From positions 478,501 through 542,500 of the forward strand of contig JABMCL010001766.1 of NCBI GenBank assembly GCA_018857735.1: 64,000 nucleotides of DNA. Reading direction: 5' to 3'. Below the pieces are notes generated by a model. That model ran no database searches. It was not told the DNA's origin and saw only the letters and a program-made list of their open reading frames with translations. Below, piece after piece: positions 46,201-58,900 of the stretch (the stretch's first letter is position 1; each line of letters begins with the position of its first letter). Source of the stretch: Alviniconcha marisindica. Lineage: Eukaryota > Mollusca > Gastropoda > Provannidae. The position numbers and the translations under genes were made by a program.

Positions 46201-49200
46201 TTACAAGTAAGTCTGCTCTGAGTTCCACCATCTGAGCTGTCATTCACAGAGGTATGGTCCTAATAACTTGTGGCAATTGAAAACGTCTGTGGCCCCAATC
46301 AGAGGCTCTTTACATCATCTTTATTGGCAGTTTATAATCCCAGAAGACATTGTCATTATTGGCAGCTTATAATCCCAGGTGACATTATCGGCAGTTTATT
46401 ATCCCAGAAAACATTGTCATTATTGGCAGCTTATAATCTCAGATGACATTAGTGGCAGCTTATAATCCCAGAAGACCCTGTCATTATTGGTAGCTTATAA
46501 TCCCAGGAGACACTGTCATTATTGGAGCTTATAATCCCAGAAGACACTGTCATTATTGGCAGCTTATAATCCCAGAAGACACTGTTAGTATTGGCAAAAA
46601 TCTGAAACAAGAATGCCTTTTGGCGTTCTAAAACAAGATCCAAACCCATAAAAGATTCCAAAGAATGTTTATGTATTATGACATAGACACACAATCTGCA
46701 AACACACTGGACAAGAGAACAACAACTCAACCAAACAGAAGATAAGTTATTTCCTTTCTCATCTCATTTTTCATTGTTTTTAACTGTTTAAGTGTCGTTT
46801 TGTCGCTTGACAAAGGGGGTTACCCTGAAAATTTGCAGATTATGTGTCTGTGTCATAATAAATAAGTGTTCTTTTGAATCTTTTGTGTGTTATTATTGGC
46901 AGCTTATAAGCCCAGAAGACAGTGTCATTATTGGCAGCTTATAAGCCCAGAAGACAATGTCATTATTGGCAGCTTATAAGCCCAGAAATTGGAGGGCAGC
47001 TGCCATAGTGGCTGGTAAGACTACACTTGTTTCTGTGTATAGGCGTGGGGAGACTGTTGCACATGCTGGTTTCTCACCCAACATTGGGTGTACCTCAGGG
47101 TTTTAGCTAAGGAATCTGATAAACAAACAACAACAAACATCAGTGGCATCTTATTGTCTGTAGTCAGAATGTCAGGGCTAAAGCAAAATGTTGTGTTAAA
47201 AGATTGAGAGTGTGTGTGTGTGCGCACATGTGTGTGTGTGTGTGTGTATGCATGTGTGCGTGCATGTGTGTGTGTGTGTGTGTGGATGCAGAGGAGAGTG
47301 AGGCATACAGTGATACATATAATTCACTATTAGGTTATATATTGTTGTAATGTATCATGTATAGCACTTTGAGCCTCACGCATGTAGTCATATAAGGATT
47401 TGGCACATTAGAAATGCATTTATTATTATTATTATGAGTCCCATGTCAGGAATTCTTTCAGCTGTAGTAATCTTAATCATTGAAGTCCCCCAGGTTGGAG
47501 TGCAGCTTGTGCGCATGGTGGTATGTGTAGGTGTGGTGAAAACTGTTGCACACACTACCTTCTCACCCATCATTCAGTGAACCACAGAGTTTTAGCTGCA
47601 GAACCCTAACAACAGACATTTTGCAGCTTGCATGTTTGCAGTTGATGAGTTATGGGTGTGGGGTTGATGTTTGGCTTCTTGTTTTCCTGTGATAGGTTGA
47701 CAGGCTAGTTTGATTTCCTTGTACATTTCACAGCAAGAAATTGGAAACTAAAAATATGTGGCAAAAAGGAGGCATTAGAAACAGGTGAAGACTAGATTTG
47801 CGCTATTCGTGTGTGTATTAACGTGTGCGAATGTTGTGGTTCAGTTGTGTGGGTGTGGACCGCTGGGAGCAGTGCCTTCATTTGTCTCTGATTTATGTCC
47901 AGCAAACTGCAGGCTGACATGAAAGTGACCAAGGTAGAGGAAATGAAGGTTCATCTGGAAGCCCTGTATCAAGAAATTGTCCGACTTCAGAATACCAAGT
48001 CATCTTCATCAAAGTGAGTTGATGCTGGGACCTATGATGGAGTAATGTGGATGCAGGAAATAGTTAAGTCTTTGCTGAAAATCTAGAGCCTTCAAAGGTT
48101 CTCTTTTAAAGACTGGTGCAGGTCAGAATGTCTGTAGCCTTTCTTGCTGTACCTGCTGCCAGGAATTATGTTTCTGATTTATGCCTTCCCATTCAACTTC
48201 ATTTTTTCCCTCAAACTCTCTTCCTTATAAAGTGTCACATGTCACGAACAGTCAGTCCAGCTTTTACTTTTTGATTGCATTGAGTTTCATCCTGATATGT
48301 TTTTCACAAGTTGACTTGGCGTAACATGTTAAGTTTCAGCCAACTGTGTATTTGATGAAGTTGGAAAAGTTGCAGCTAATTTCCATTGCACAAATATTCC
48401 TTTTATTTACATATATATATATGGGGGGGTTTTCTGTCTTTTTTTAATACTTTGTCAGTGCTGTCACAATGTTTCTAGTACATCCAGCATATTTCATAGC
48501 AAAGATCCTCGATTTTGAAGAGTAATATAACAGAACTTAGAAGGCTAGAAAGTATCATGGCTCTCTGTCTGTGATACAATCTTTTTTTTTAATGAATAAA
48601 AATTGATGGCATCTCTGTTTTTCACAGGTCGGGCTCCGAAAATTCAGTGAGGATAAAGGCACTGAATGAGACAATTCTGCGCCTGAGTCGCGCTAACGAA
48701 GCTCTGCAGCAGGAGAACAGAAGTCTCAAGGAAGACCTGCAGAAAGCCATCGATGAGGGTGACGTCAAACCTGACCTAGAACGTACGTGACATTGATCCA
48801 AAAACATAAAAGCTTTAAAAAAAATGCTCTTTATTAGGACAAATTTGAGTTCGTGCCTCTGTTGCTATGCTTCAGCTGATGGGCCAGGCATTGCAGCCAG
48901 TCTTCAGGTTTTTGCCCAGAACATTGTCCTCTCATTTTGTGATGTTCTGGCTCTTCAGCTGAAGTTGCTTGAGTGACTGGCAGCCCAGAACCCTCTGCTG
49001 CCAGACACAGGAAACGGTTTCCTGTTGCTCAAAGGGATTCTTGGAAAGGGGAAAACTGATGAAGAAAGAATGGATGAGTGACCTGAAGAGATGAGGGATG
49101 TTTGCATTTCAGATGATATACTTCGCTGAAGTGAGACAATGACAGGACAGGGTGATGCTGATGCTGGTGGTGAGAAGGCAGTGACTTTTGACTGGACTGT

Positions 49201-49871
49201 CGTTTCCTATTTTTTAAAACCTGTTGTGATTTGTGTTGCAGGAGAATATGAAGATATGAACAGAAAAGAACTGCTGTTGACCATTTCTAACTTGGAAAGG
49301 GTGAGTACTCCTCTACTTTCTTCTTCAAAAAGTAGTAGTTTGAGTATAAGCATGGCCAGAAATGATCGACCAGTATTCATGATTCTGATTGCATTTTAGG
49401 GGGGAGAGGGAGGGAAAAGAGATAAAAGTCCCAGCTATTCTTGGAAATTGTCATCTCTTTAGAGCTGGGCTGAAATTTTATGTGCATATGAGTTTTCATA
49501 ATGTGCACAGTATACCCCATGTACATGTGCATGTGCAGTTTTGTATTCAAGAGTACTTACTGGCAACTGAAGCAGTGTGTTAGAAGTAGCTACATAAGGT
49601 CCTTGCATCTCAGTCAGTACTACAGATTGAACCAGAAGTTGGGAACATATCACATTAGCTTCTTACCAGTGAAGTTGAGGTCTGCTTACTGTCACATTAA
49701 CTTCTTATTGATGAAGCTGAAGTCTTCTATATGTAATGTTCTTGGTTGTAATGGTGGTTGGTGTTTGCTTGCCTTGTTGTTGATGTGGCTTTCCATTCAT
49801 TCAATCAAGCCAATGCCAAAAGCAGTCTTCATCAACGCTGAAAGCTCCTTATTCTTGTCTCAGTCTCTTTT

Positions 49872-49928
<57 letters not shown>

Positions 49929-52900
49929 TCTCTCTCTCACACACATACACACACACACACATTCTTATAGCAGTATGTATACTGCATGGTCACCAGAAAA
50001 TAACTCTGTTTTCAAACCCATGTTGCACGGAACCCATGCAACACAATCACAGTCATTCCACTGACCATTCGCTTATCCAGTCACATACAAACACATTTAC
50101 ATACAACTGACCCTTTGCACATATACTGTCATTACCACAGGCACACGCTATCATACCTCTACATATATAACAAATTAATTTCTTATTAGGGAAGCTGAAG
50201 TCGGCTCTGTATCACATAATTTCATGTCAATGAAGCTGAAAAATTGCTATACATCACATCAGCTACTTACCATCTGAGTTATTTTTAATATAGAATTAGC
50301 AGACATTTTTGTCGTTGCTGTTGATTTGTAATTGACGTTTGTGTGGACACAGCGTGCTAACCGAGCAGAACGGATGGAGACGGACTCCCTGGTCTCTGGC
50401 GTGAGCGGTCGGGACAGGGACGCGGGGTACAGCAAGCTGGTGCTGAAGGGGACAGTGGAACAGAGGCTGACCCAGCTGGACCATCGAGAGACTGAGCTGC
50501 TGGATGAGATTCAACGGCTCAAGCTCACCATCAAGCGTCTTCGCGATGAACGGAGCAAAAGGCTTGACGAGTAGGCTTCTCTCTGTGCACTACAAAACAA
50601 TTTTGTGTATGGGTTGTGTGGTTTGTGGGTGAGGGTGAGGAGGGCTCCAGTCAGTTTGTGTGTGGCCGTGAATCTGAAGCCTCTCTCTATCGCCTCTTCA
50701 CTCCCTTCTTGTAAGTCAAAACTTAAAACCCACCTCTTCTCTTTTGAATACTGATATGTCATTTTCCTTCTTCTCTTTTCAATCAGACCCATTACTGATA
50801 ATGCATGCATTACTTTAGGGGGGAGGTGTAGGTGTGTTTGTGTGTGTATGTTGGGTGGGATGGGGGTTCATGCACACATGTGTGCAATTGTGGGGATACT
50901 ATTCCCCTTTGTGTGTTCTCACTCTTTCCCAAAAAACAGTTTGTTTGTTTTTTCCCCTTCCCCTTTTTCTTTCATTGTGAAGAGAGCTGTTGTTTTACAT
51001 CTCTTGTTAGTTGTCCTTTTCATGCATGTTCTTCAGTCTTCTGTCATCGCAAAAAGAGCTGTTGTTTTACATCTCTTGTTATTTGTCCTTTCCGCTGTGA
51101 AAGCAGCTGTTGTTTTACATCTCTTATTATTTGTCCTTTTCATGCATGTTGCAGCAGAGAATCTGCGCCACCTACACCTACACCCCGTCGCCGTGCCAGG
51201 TGAGTACAGCATGTGTTGCTGGCTGTTAAACAAGACCTAGCCATAGCAGCATAGACTGTGCCATTACTTGGCATGATTTGTTTTCTACGTCTTCTTCTGT
51301 TAAGAGTTGCTGCAATCGTCATTCTGATTATTCAGCAACTATTATGTGTTCTAAATGTTTGTTTTTATGCTGTCTGTTTTAATGCCAGCTCTTGCCCCCC
51401 AAAATGGACAAGATCTTTTACATGTGGAATGATTTGAGCATTTGCTGTGATTACAGTCCAGTGCTTCAGCTGACCAGCTGTAAACTTGCTTACATAATAG
51501 AGCTCTTGACAGAAATTATTCATCACTGCCATTATGCCACCTATTATCAATTGTTGTTGTTGTTATAGTGTTCCCCAGCTGAACCCTCTGTCAGTCACCC
51601 AGTGTTTGCAGTTGTACATTGACAAATGCGTTCCATAGGGTGAGAGCTAGACTGCATGTGCGACCATTTTTTTATTACCCCACCACATGGATGGCCATGT
51701 TCCTTCTTCAGAGGATTTACCTCCGTTTCTGGAGGGCGGTTGCTGTTTTTTGAGCAGCTTATTAGGGCTGAAGATAGTCCCCACATAACTATGCAGCACA
51801 TTAAAACATTTTAATGCAGCCTTGTTGTTGCTGGTGTCAGTGTGTTGTAGGACAGCCCAAGCCAAGGCGGGCCATTATCAGTCAGTCAGGCCATTTAAGA
51901 TACATGGGAACAGGAACAAATTATTTTGGCACACTGCAATGTACACTGCTTTGGTTATTTAAAAAGAAAAGAAAAAAGGATCTTTTTAATTGCCTTCAAA
52001 GTAAGAATCAAGACATTAGGGAGGTAATTATCGCTCAAAAGATGTCGTACAAACGCAACAACAAAGACCTGAGTTGCCTATGGTAACTCTCACCTGGCGT
52101 GCTTTTAAATACTACTCCACCAGAGGTACATCTTCTGCTTTCAAAGTAAGACTGACCCTTGTATCCTGTGTGCCCCATCTTCCAGTCGAGACGTGGGCAG
52201 CGTGGGAAGCAGTCGTCGACCATCCAGTGCTCGTCGAGACTCTGTGATGTCAGAAGATCGTGCTGTGCATGTGAATGAATTCAAACAGAAGCATGCAGCC
52301 ACCAGCATTCAGCGACAGTGGAGGAACCGAAAGCAGCAGCAGGAGCAGGTAGAGGTTTTGTATGTGTGTGTGTTTGAGTTTGTAGGGGGTTGTTTTGTGT
52401 CTGGAATGAGAGCTTCAGTCCTGCAAGGAGAAAATGGTGCTATCAAAGCTGAAGGAGTTATCAAGAAAATATTCTTCTTCTTTTTTTTAAAAAGTTTTTT
52501 TCTGTCCACTTGTTTGTCTCTTGTTAAATACAGTATTGTGAAGGTTGAAAAATATTTTAGTTAGGTAAAATTGGGCAAACCAGGGTATGAGTATAAGCTT
52601 TGTGTTAAAAAACAAAACAAGAAACACCTCTTTTCTTTTCTAACTTGATATTTTGAGGTACGGGTCACCTTCTCTGTAATGCACATTACCATGATGCAAG
52701 TTTGAATACAATGTAGTTTTGTTACTTAAATCATGCTAATCACAATCTGTCAGTATTCAATAATCACCATAACAGTCGTTCCTAAATAATCAAAATTCAA
52801 ACATGGTCTAACTTTTGTGCAGCCGTTTTGTGTTGACCTGTTTCTTTCGAGAATTGATAATTGAATGTTGATCTTGACCCGCAACATTGATGCAGCAGTA

Positions 52901-55900
52901 TTTGTACCAACGGATATTTTGTGCCATGCAGGAACAGAAAGTAGAGCAGTTTCGGGAAAATCATGCTGCAAAAACTATCCAGCGAACCTGGAGAAGCCAT
53001 GAAAATGAGAAGCACCTGAGAGTATGTTCATGTGGAAAAGTGCAGTGCCTGTGGCTTTTTTGCATGGATCTTTTGCAGGGCAACCCCGCTACTAACCCTT
53101 TTGCATTGCAGTGCTGGTGTTTTAACCCCACCCCACTAGTTTTAGTGCATGCTTTTCATGAGTGTTCATGAATTTCACTGGGGTTTCATAAATTTTGCTG
53201 GGGTTTCATTAATTTCACTGAGTTGCATGAATTTTAATGGGGTTTCATAAATTTTGCTGGGGTTTCATTAATTTCACTGAGTTGCATGAATTTCAATGGG
53301 GTTTCATGAATTTAATTTGACTGGGGTTTCATGAAGTTCAGTGGGGTTTCATGAATTTTGATGGAGTTTCATGAATTTAATTTGACAGGGGTTTCATGAA
53401 TTTCAATGGGGTTTCATGAATTTAATTTGACTGGGGTTTCACAAATTTAATTTGGAGTTTTATGAATTTGACTGTGAATTTCACAGGGTTCCATGAATTT
53501 CACTGGGGTTTCATGAATGTCACTGGGTTTCTTGAATTTCCCTGGGATGTATGCAGGTTAAAAGTTGATTTAACTGGCTTTCATGCCAGACTCAGATCTT
53601 TACTCTGAGAAAAGAAAAGCTTCTTTTTTTTCTTAAAAGTGAGTATTCAGTAATTTGAACTTCAATTGTGATGGTCTGTGTAGGTTCTGAATGTATACTG
53701 TAAATTTCAGACTACGATTGTACAAGGCCAATACTTTTATCATAGGGCATGACCCCTGGATATTGTACCCTGTACGTGTTTAAGGCTTGGCACAACTGTC
53801 TTTTGATAGACTTGTGTGAGGACTGTGTGTCAGTCAGAACAGATTTGCACAGCTTGGCTAAGTGACCTCTGCAGTGACGGAATTATCCTACAGTCACAGA
53901 AATCAGATCTGGAATGATCACAAGCCAAATTCTCTGCCTGTCTCAGTGTTCACAAGGAATGTCACACTGCTGAAGACAAAAAGGGGCATGTTAGCAGGGG
54001 TCATGGCCTAATGGTAATTAAAAGATGCTGCCTTAAAATCCCACGAAGTTGGCCAGCGTGGGTTTGATCCCAAGTCAAACCAGGGTGAGGGGCCTTTGCA
54101 GTGCTTCAGAATCAGTGTTTATGCAGACGCTTCAGTGCTTGCCTTTATATGCTCAGCACATTCCAAAATCACTGTGCACATTGAAGGCCCCATGTCCACC
54201 TTTTGATAAGAGCAGGTTTAATGGTTGGTGACAGAGAAAATTCAGATACCACAGGAAAGTAGCCTAACAGTCAGTTTGAAGATTGCAACTGCTTTTAAAG
54301 GAAGAAGAAGATAAAGTTGTGCCAACAGTGATGGCCTTGATTGGAACTTGGTCTGCAGTACTCTTAGGTTCTGCTGAGAAGACCTAGGCTGGCCTTTGGA
54401 AAATTTCTCATGCTGTTAATCAGTGAAGACTTCCACATACCATAATTTGGTTACTTCAAATGTTTGTTGTGATAACTTCACTACACTATTTTCCTGTGTT
54501 ACTTTCCTTTCTGTTTCAGATGTGTCCATTAACTTATTCTCTTTGTTGTTTATGATCCTGACTTTGTGCCCTGTTAATACTTACACTAAGTAGCCAATTT
54601 TTTTAGGATGTTTCTCATCTTTCTACCTTAAATCTGGGAGTATGCTTTTTTCTGTCAATGTTTTGTAGTCTGAAAATGATGGTATGTGAGGAGCTGCATT
54701 TCGGTACACACATTCATACATATTTGCTGACTGCTTTGTTTCTCTTTGAAGTTAAGTCCTAAATAATCTGAAAGATAACATTTACGCATGCCAAGCCTAT
54801 TAATTACAGTGAAACCCTTCCTGTGACAGTGTGCCCCGATATGACCTATAAGGTTGACTGGGTGTTAAAAACCAATAACTAACTTCTTATGATCAGATAC
54901 TTTACACAATTTAAAAAAAACCCACTGAAGTGGTTCAAATGCCTCACTGTGTTTTTTTCATGCTCATTTCCCCTGCAGTTTTAGTTCTTCTATGAACAAT
55001 TATTTTGGGAAGAAGCAGTGTCCCAGTGCACATTTTGCTTGTACTTTGGGCTGTTTTAGTAAAAAGTTCTGTTGAAATGAAGCTGTTCTCTGTGCATGGG
55101 GGTGTTTCTGTGTGTGTCTGTGTGTGTTACGAATGCATTGTTATTGTTTACTAGGTCATATTTGTATGGCAGACTATAATGTTTACGGTTCTGTTGGTTG
55201 AAATGTATGTTAATGTGGTTTTGTCATGAGTTGTTTGTACAGTGCAGTGAGTGTAACTCTGGTTAGAGAATAGCGCTTTATAAGATTATTATTATTGTCA
55301 TACGGGGGTTCCACTATAATTTTAAAGGGATTTTCAAGAGCAAGCAGTTTAATGATGTTTACTGTTTATAAAATTGCAAATCAGCAAGCTTTGAGGGAGT
55401 AAGTAACTTGGTTTTTACACCCAGTCAACCGGGATGGTAGCTTTGAAGGAGCTGTGTTATTATATAGCAAGGTTCCTGCTTCTCACTTTTACTGTTCTTT
55501 ACTGGACCATTCTGCACAGTATACTTCAGCTGTCTTTCACAGTATGTCTGCTTTTGGGGAAATGCTTTTGCACTCTACCATGCCCCCGCTCCTCCTGCTG
55601 AAGTTTTAAAAACTGTAGTTTTGAAATCACTAAAGTATGAATTGAATCACCAGACAAAGCAAAGGCAGTTAAATAGTGCTTGAAAGACATCTAATGAACA
55701 CAATAACAAAGCCCTGAACCACTTACGGTTTCTCTCATCTAGCGTGCGAGTAAATACAAGGTCCATAAACTCCACCAAAGGTATGTCCTCAAGTGTGTAT
55801 GGATTGCAGAGCATCACAAAGTTCCCTCTTGCAATCAAACAGTTATATAGAGTGGCACCAGTTGTTGAGAAGGTAATGCTGCTAACAGTGCTATTAGACA

Positions 55901-58900
55901 AGAATAGACTGGTGTAATTGGTTGGTCAGACCGAAACATAAATGGTTAAAATGGATGCTAATTTAATAGGACAGTGCAAAACATGCAACGTTTATTGTTT
56001 TAGAATGCTAGCATTCATCCTTGTTTTTGTTGTTTTACTGTGTGTTTTTTTGTGTGTTTTTTTTTTTTTTGATTGATCAGATGTTGATTGACTGATCAGT
56101 CCATGATCCAAAAATGGACCCTGGACAGTGAGAATATGCACGCAATCTTTGGTTTGAGCACCAAGTAGGAAATCATTGGTATTCCTTTCCCTGCACTTTG
56201 GTGTTATTTTAGTCCGTTAATACAATCCTAACTGCATGCATGTGCTTATGAGCAATGCTTTCCCTATAGATTCATAAGCTGTTCATAAGTTAGTACCAAA
56301 TCGCTCATGTGCTAAAATTTTGCTGGGTGTAAAACCTGCCAGAGCAGCTTGTTTGTGTGTGTTGTTGAACCTGACGTGATAAATATGTACAGGTGTCATG
56401 CATTGACTCTTATGCGATCAACTTTTCTTCTGTCAAATGTACTTAAGTGTGGAGTACACACAACAATACAGGGATTTTCATTACTATTAATATTATTACT
56501 GTTATTATTGCTCTTATTTATCATATGAAACAGCTGAAACTATAAATTTTTGTAAAATTGAGATTGATTGAGAAAAGCTGATTTCTTGAGAAAAGTTGTT
56601 TTCTGAGCATCCAATTTTAATACAGAGAACAGAAAGAGAGAGCCAGACAAGCAGACAGACGCACAGGCAGATGCACATTGAGGTAGAGTACACGCATACA
56701 TGTGCTGCAATATCTGCAATATCATGAGCTCATTTAAAATGGACTCTGCAGTGAAGTTTGGTTTAAACAAAAAACTTTATTTGAGACAAACTACAGGTAC
56801 AGTGAATTATTGTGTGCTCATCAACAAGCTTTCAGAGCAGTGAAGTTTGATGCAGGGGTGGGAATTCGGGAGATAATTAAGGCATGTTAGACAGCAAAAC
56901 ATCAGTAAAAAGTCAGATGAGCATAAAGTCTACCTTTTTTTCTCTCGACAGGCACAGGAGCAGAAGGTGCAGCGATTCAGAGAGAATCATGCTGCCAAAA
57001 AGATCCAGAACGAGTGGTTAGGCTATCGGCACCGCAGACACGAGGATGATGTTGACGATGTGAGTACCCTTGCGTAGTTCTCTGGATACCAGCTCCAGCT
57101 AAATATCATACTCATTCCTTGTCGGCTGCGTAACTCCATTGCCACCCATGTGGTCTGGTATCAAGATATTTAAAGCAAGTTTTGTTCGTACATTTCAGGC
57201 AAAATAGCATGCAGAGAACATTGTATCCATTTAAAAAAAAATGTACTTGCCCCACTCTTGGTCTGAGCTCATGAGTAAGTTTAGTTTATATCGTAGGTGT
57301 AATTATAACACATTTGTGCATTTCTGTCAACAGATGGTGCCTAAATTTCCTTTTGAGTCTGTTTGACTGAGAAGAGAAAAAAATCCCCCGCCCCCAACCC
57401 CCCACCCCCCACCCCCGCATCCTCCAGTGCTTCTTCACTTCATTTCTCTGTGTGAAGGGCATGTACACAGCAGCTTAGTGTTGTACATGCTTCATATGCT
57501 TACCATTGTATTACTCTAAATTGCAAGAAGTTTAAGTTTGTCAGCGTGACATTTTGCTTTTGCTCCCTTCAGGCTGCCTACACAATACAAGCAGCATTGA
57601 GTGGGCATCGTGCACGGCGCAAGCAGATGAACCGTTTTGCTGACGACGACTCTTCAGAAGTGACGGAAGACGATGACGATGTGTTCCTCATCCAGTCCAG
57701 CCTCAAAGGTCACCACGCCCGCTTGGAGCAAATGAAGCGTTTGCGACAACAGAGGTGAGTCGGGTTAACACATCCATGGACAGTTCGCAGTTGCTTTCAG
57801 GGTCATGGATACCACACCCTCACATAAAAGCTTATATGCAACAGATACAAGAACAGAGAAAATTATGATTGCATGTGGGCAAATTGATTGTTCCCCCCCC
57901 ACCCCCCACCACCACCCCCACCCCCCAAAAAGGGATGGGGGTCCCACTTTGTTAGTTTTACTAATTCTGATGGACTTACTCTCCAACCACTAGAAAAAAT
58001 GTAGACAGTCGCCAGATGATGGTGCCAATGGAGGGGATTGGACTGTCTTGTGAAGAAGGTAGTTTCAGTCCCTCGTAGTGAATGTCATGTAATGTTTCTG
58101 GCCATTTGCAAATAATATATAATGGTTGGTCTGTTTTACAATGAATGGTAATGTAAGTTGCAGGTGAAAAAGTTAATTTAATTAGGTTCAGTAAAATAGA
58201 GTAAAACATAAGGCAGGATTATGTTTTAAGTATTTAATATTAAGTATTTAATGTTAATTGTATGGAAATGTGCAGTTTTGTTTTACATGTTTATTTTACA
58301 CTGAAATGTAGGTGCCTTCTGAGCCTTTACCTTGTGTTCATTTGATTTCAAGAGATTTGGACTTTTCTTTCTTCTCCATAACCAGGTACGATTCCTATGA
58401 GGATGAAGATGAATACTATGACACAAAGTCTCCTGGACAGTCTAGGCGCTCTTCACTTCAGCGACCATCTTCTGGTGAGTGGATTATTCTTTTTTGACAA
58501 GTACATTTTGTGTGGAAAGTGATATTTGGAGAAATTGTGGGGAGGGAGTGCTGAATGTGGAAAGGGAGTGCAGACTGACATCAGCATCTCTGAAGCATTT
58601 TTCAAAAGTGTTGGGTTGTAAGAAGTAAGACGCTGTAGATTTTTTGTCGTGTGAATCAACTGCTTTAGTGTCAGATTTTTCTGTACAGTGTTTTCATTCT
58701 TCATTTCTAACTGAAAGCTTGCTGAGCTGGATGATATTTTGTGTATTGATTGATTGATTGATGATCACTTATATAGCGCTATTCTCCACTCTCTTGAGCA
58801 GACTCACTGCGCCCGCATGTGGATCTACATGAGTGACAAGCTTTTTATAGTGCTTTTTTTAATTTTAATATTCACCGAAGTGTACTTACACCGCTGGCAT

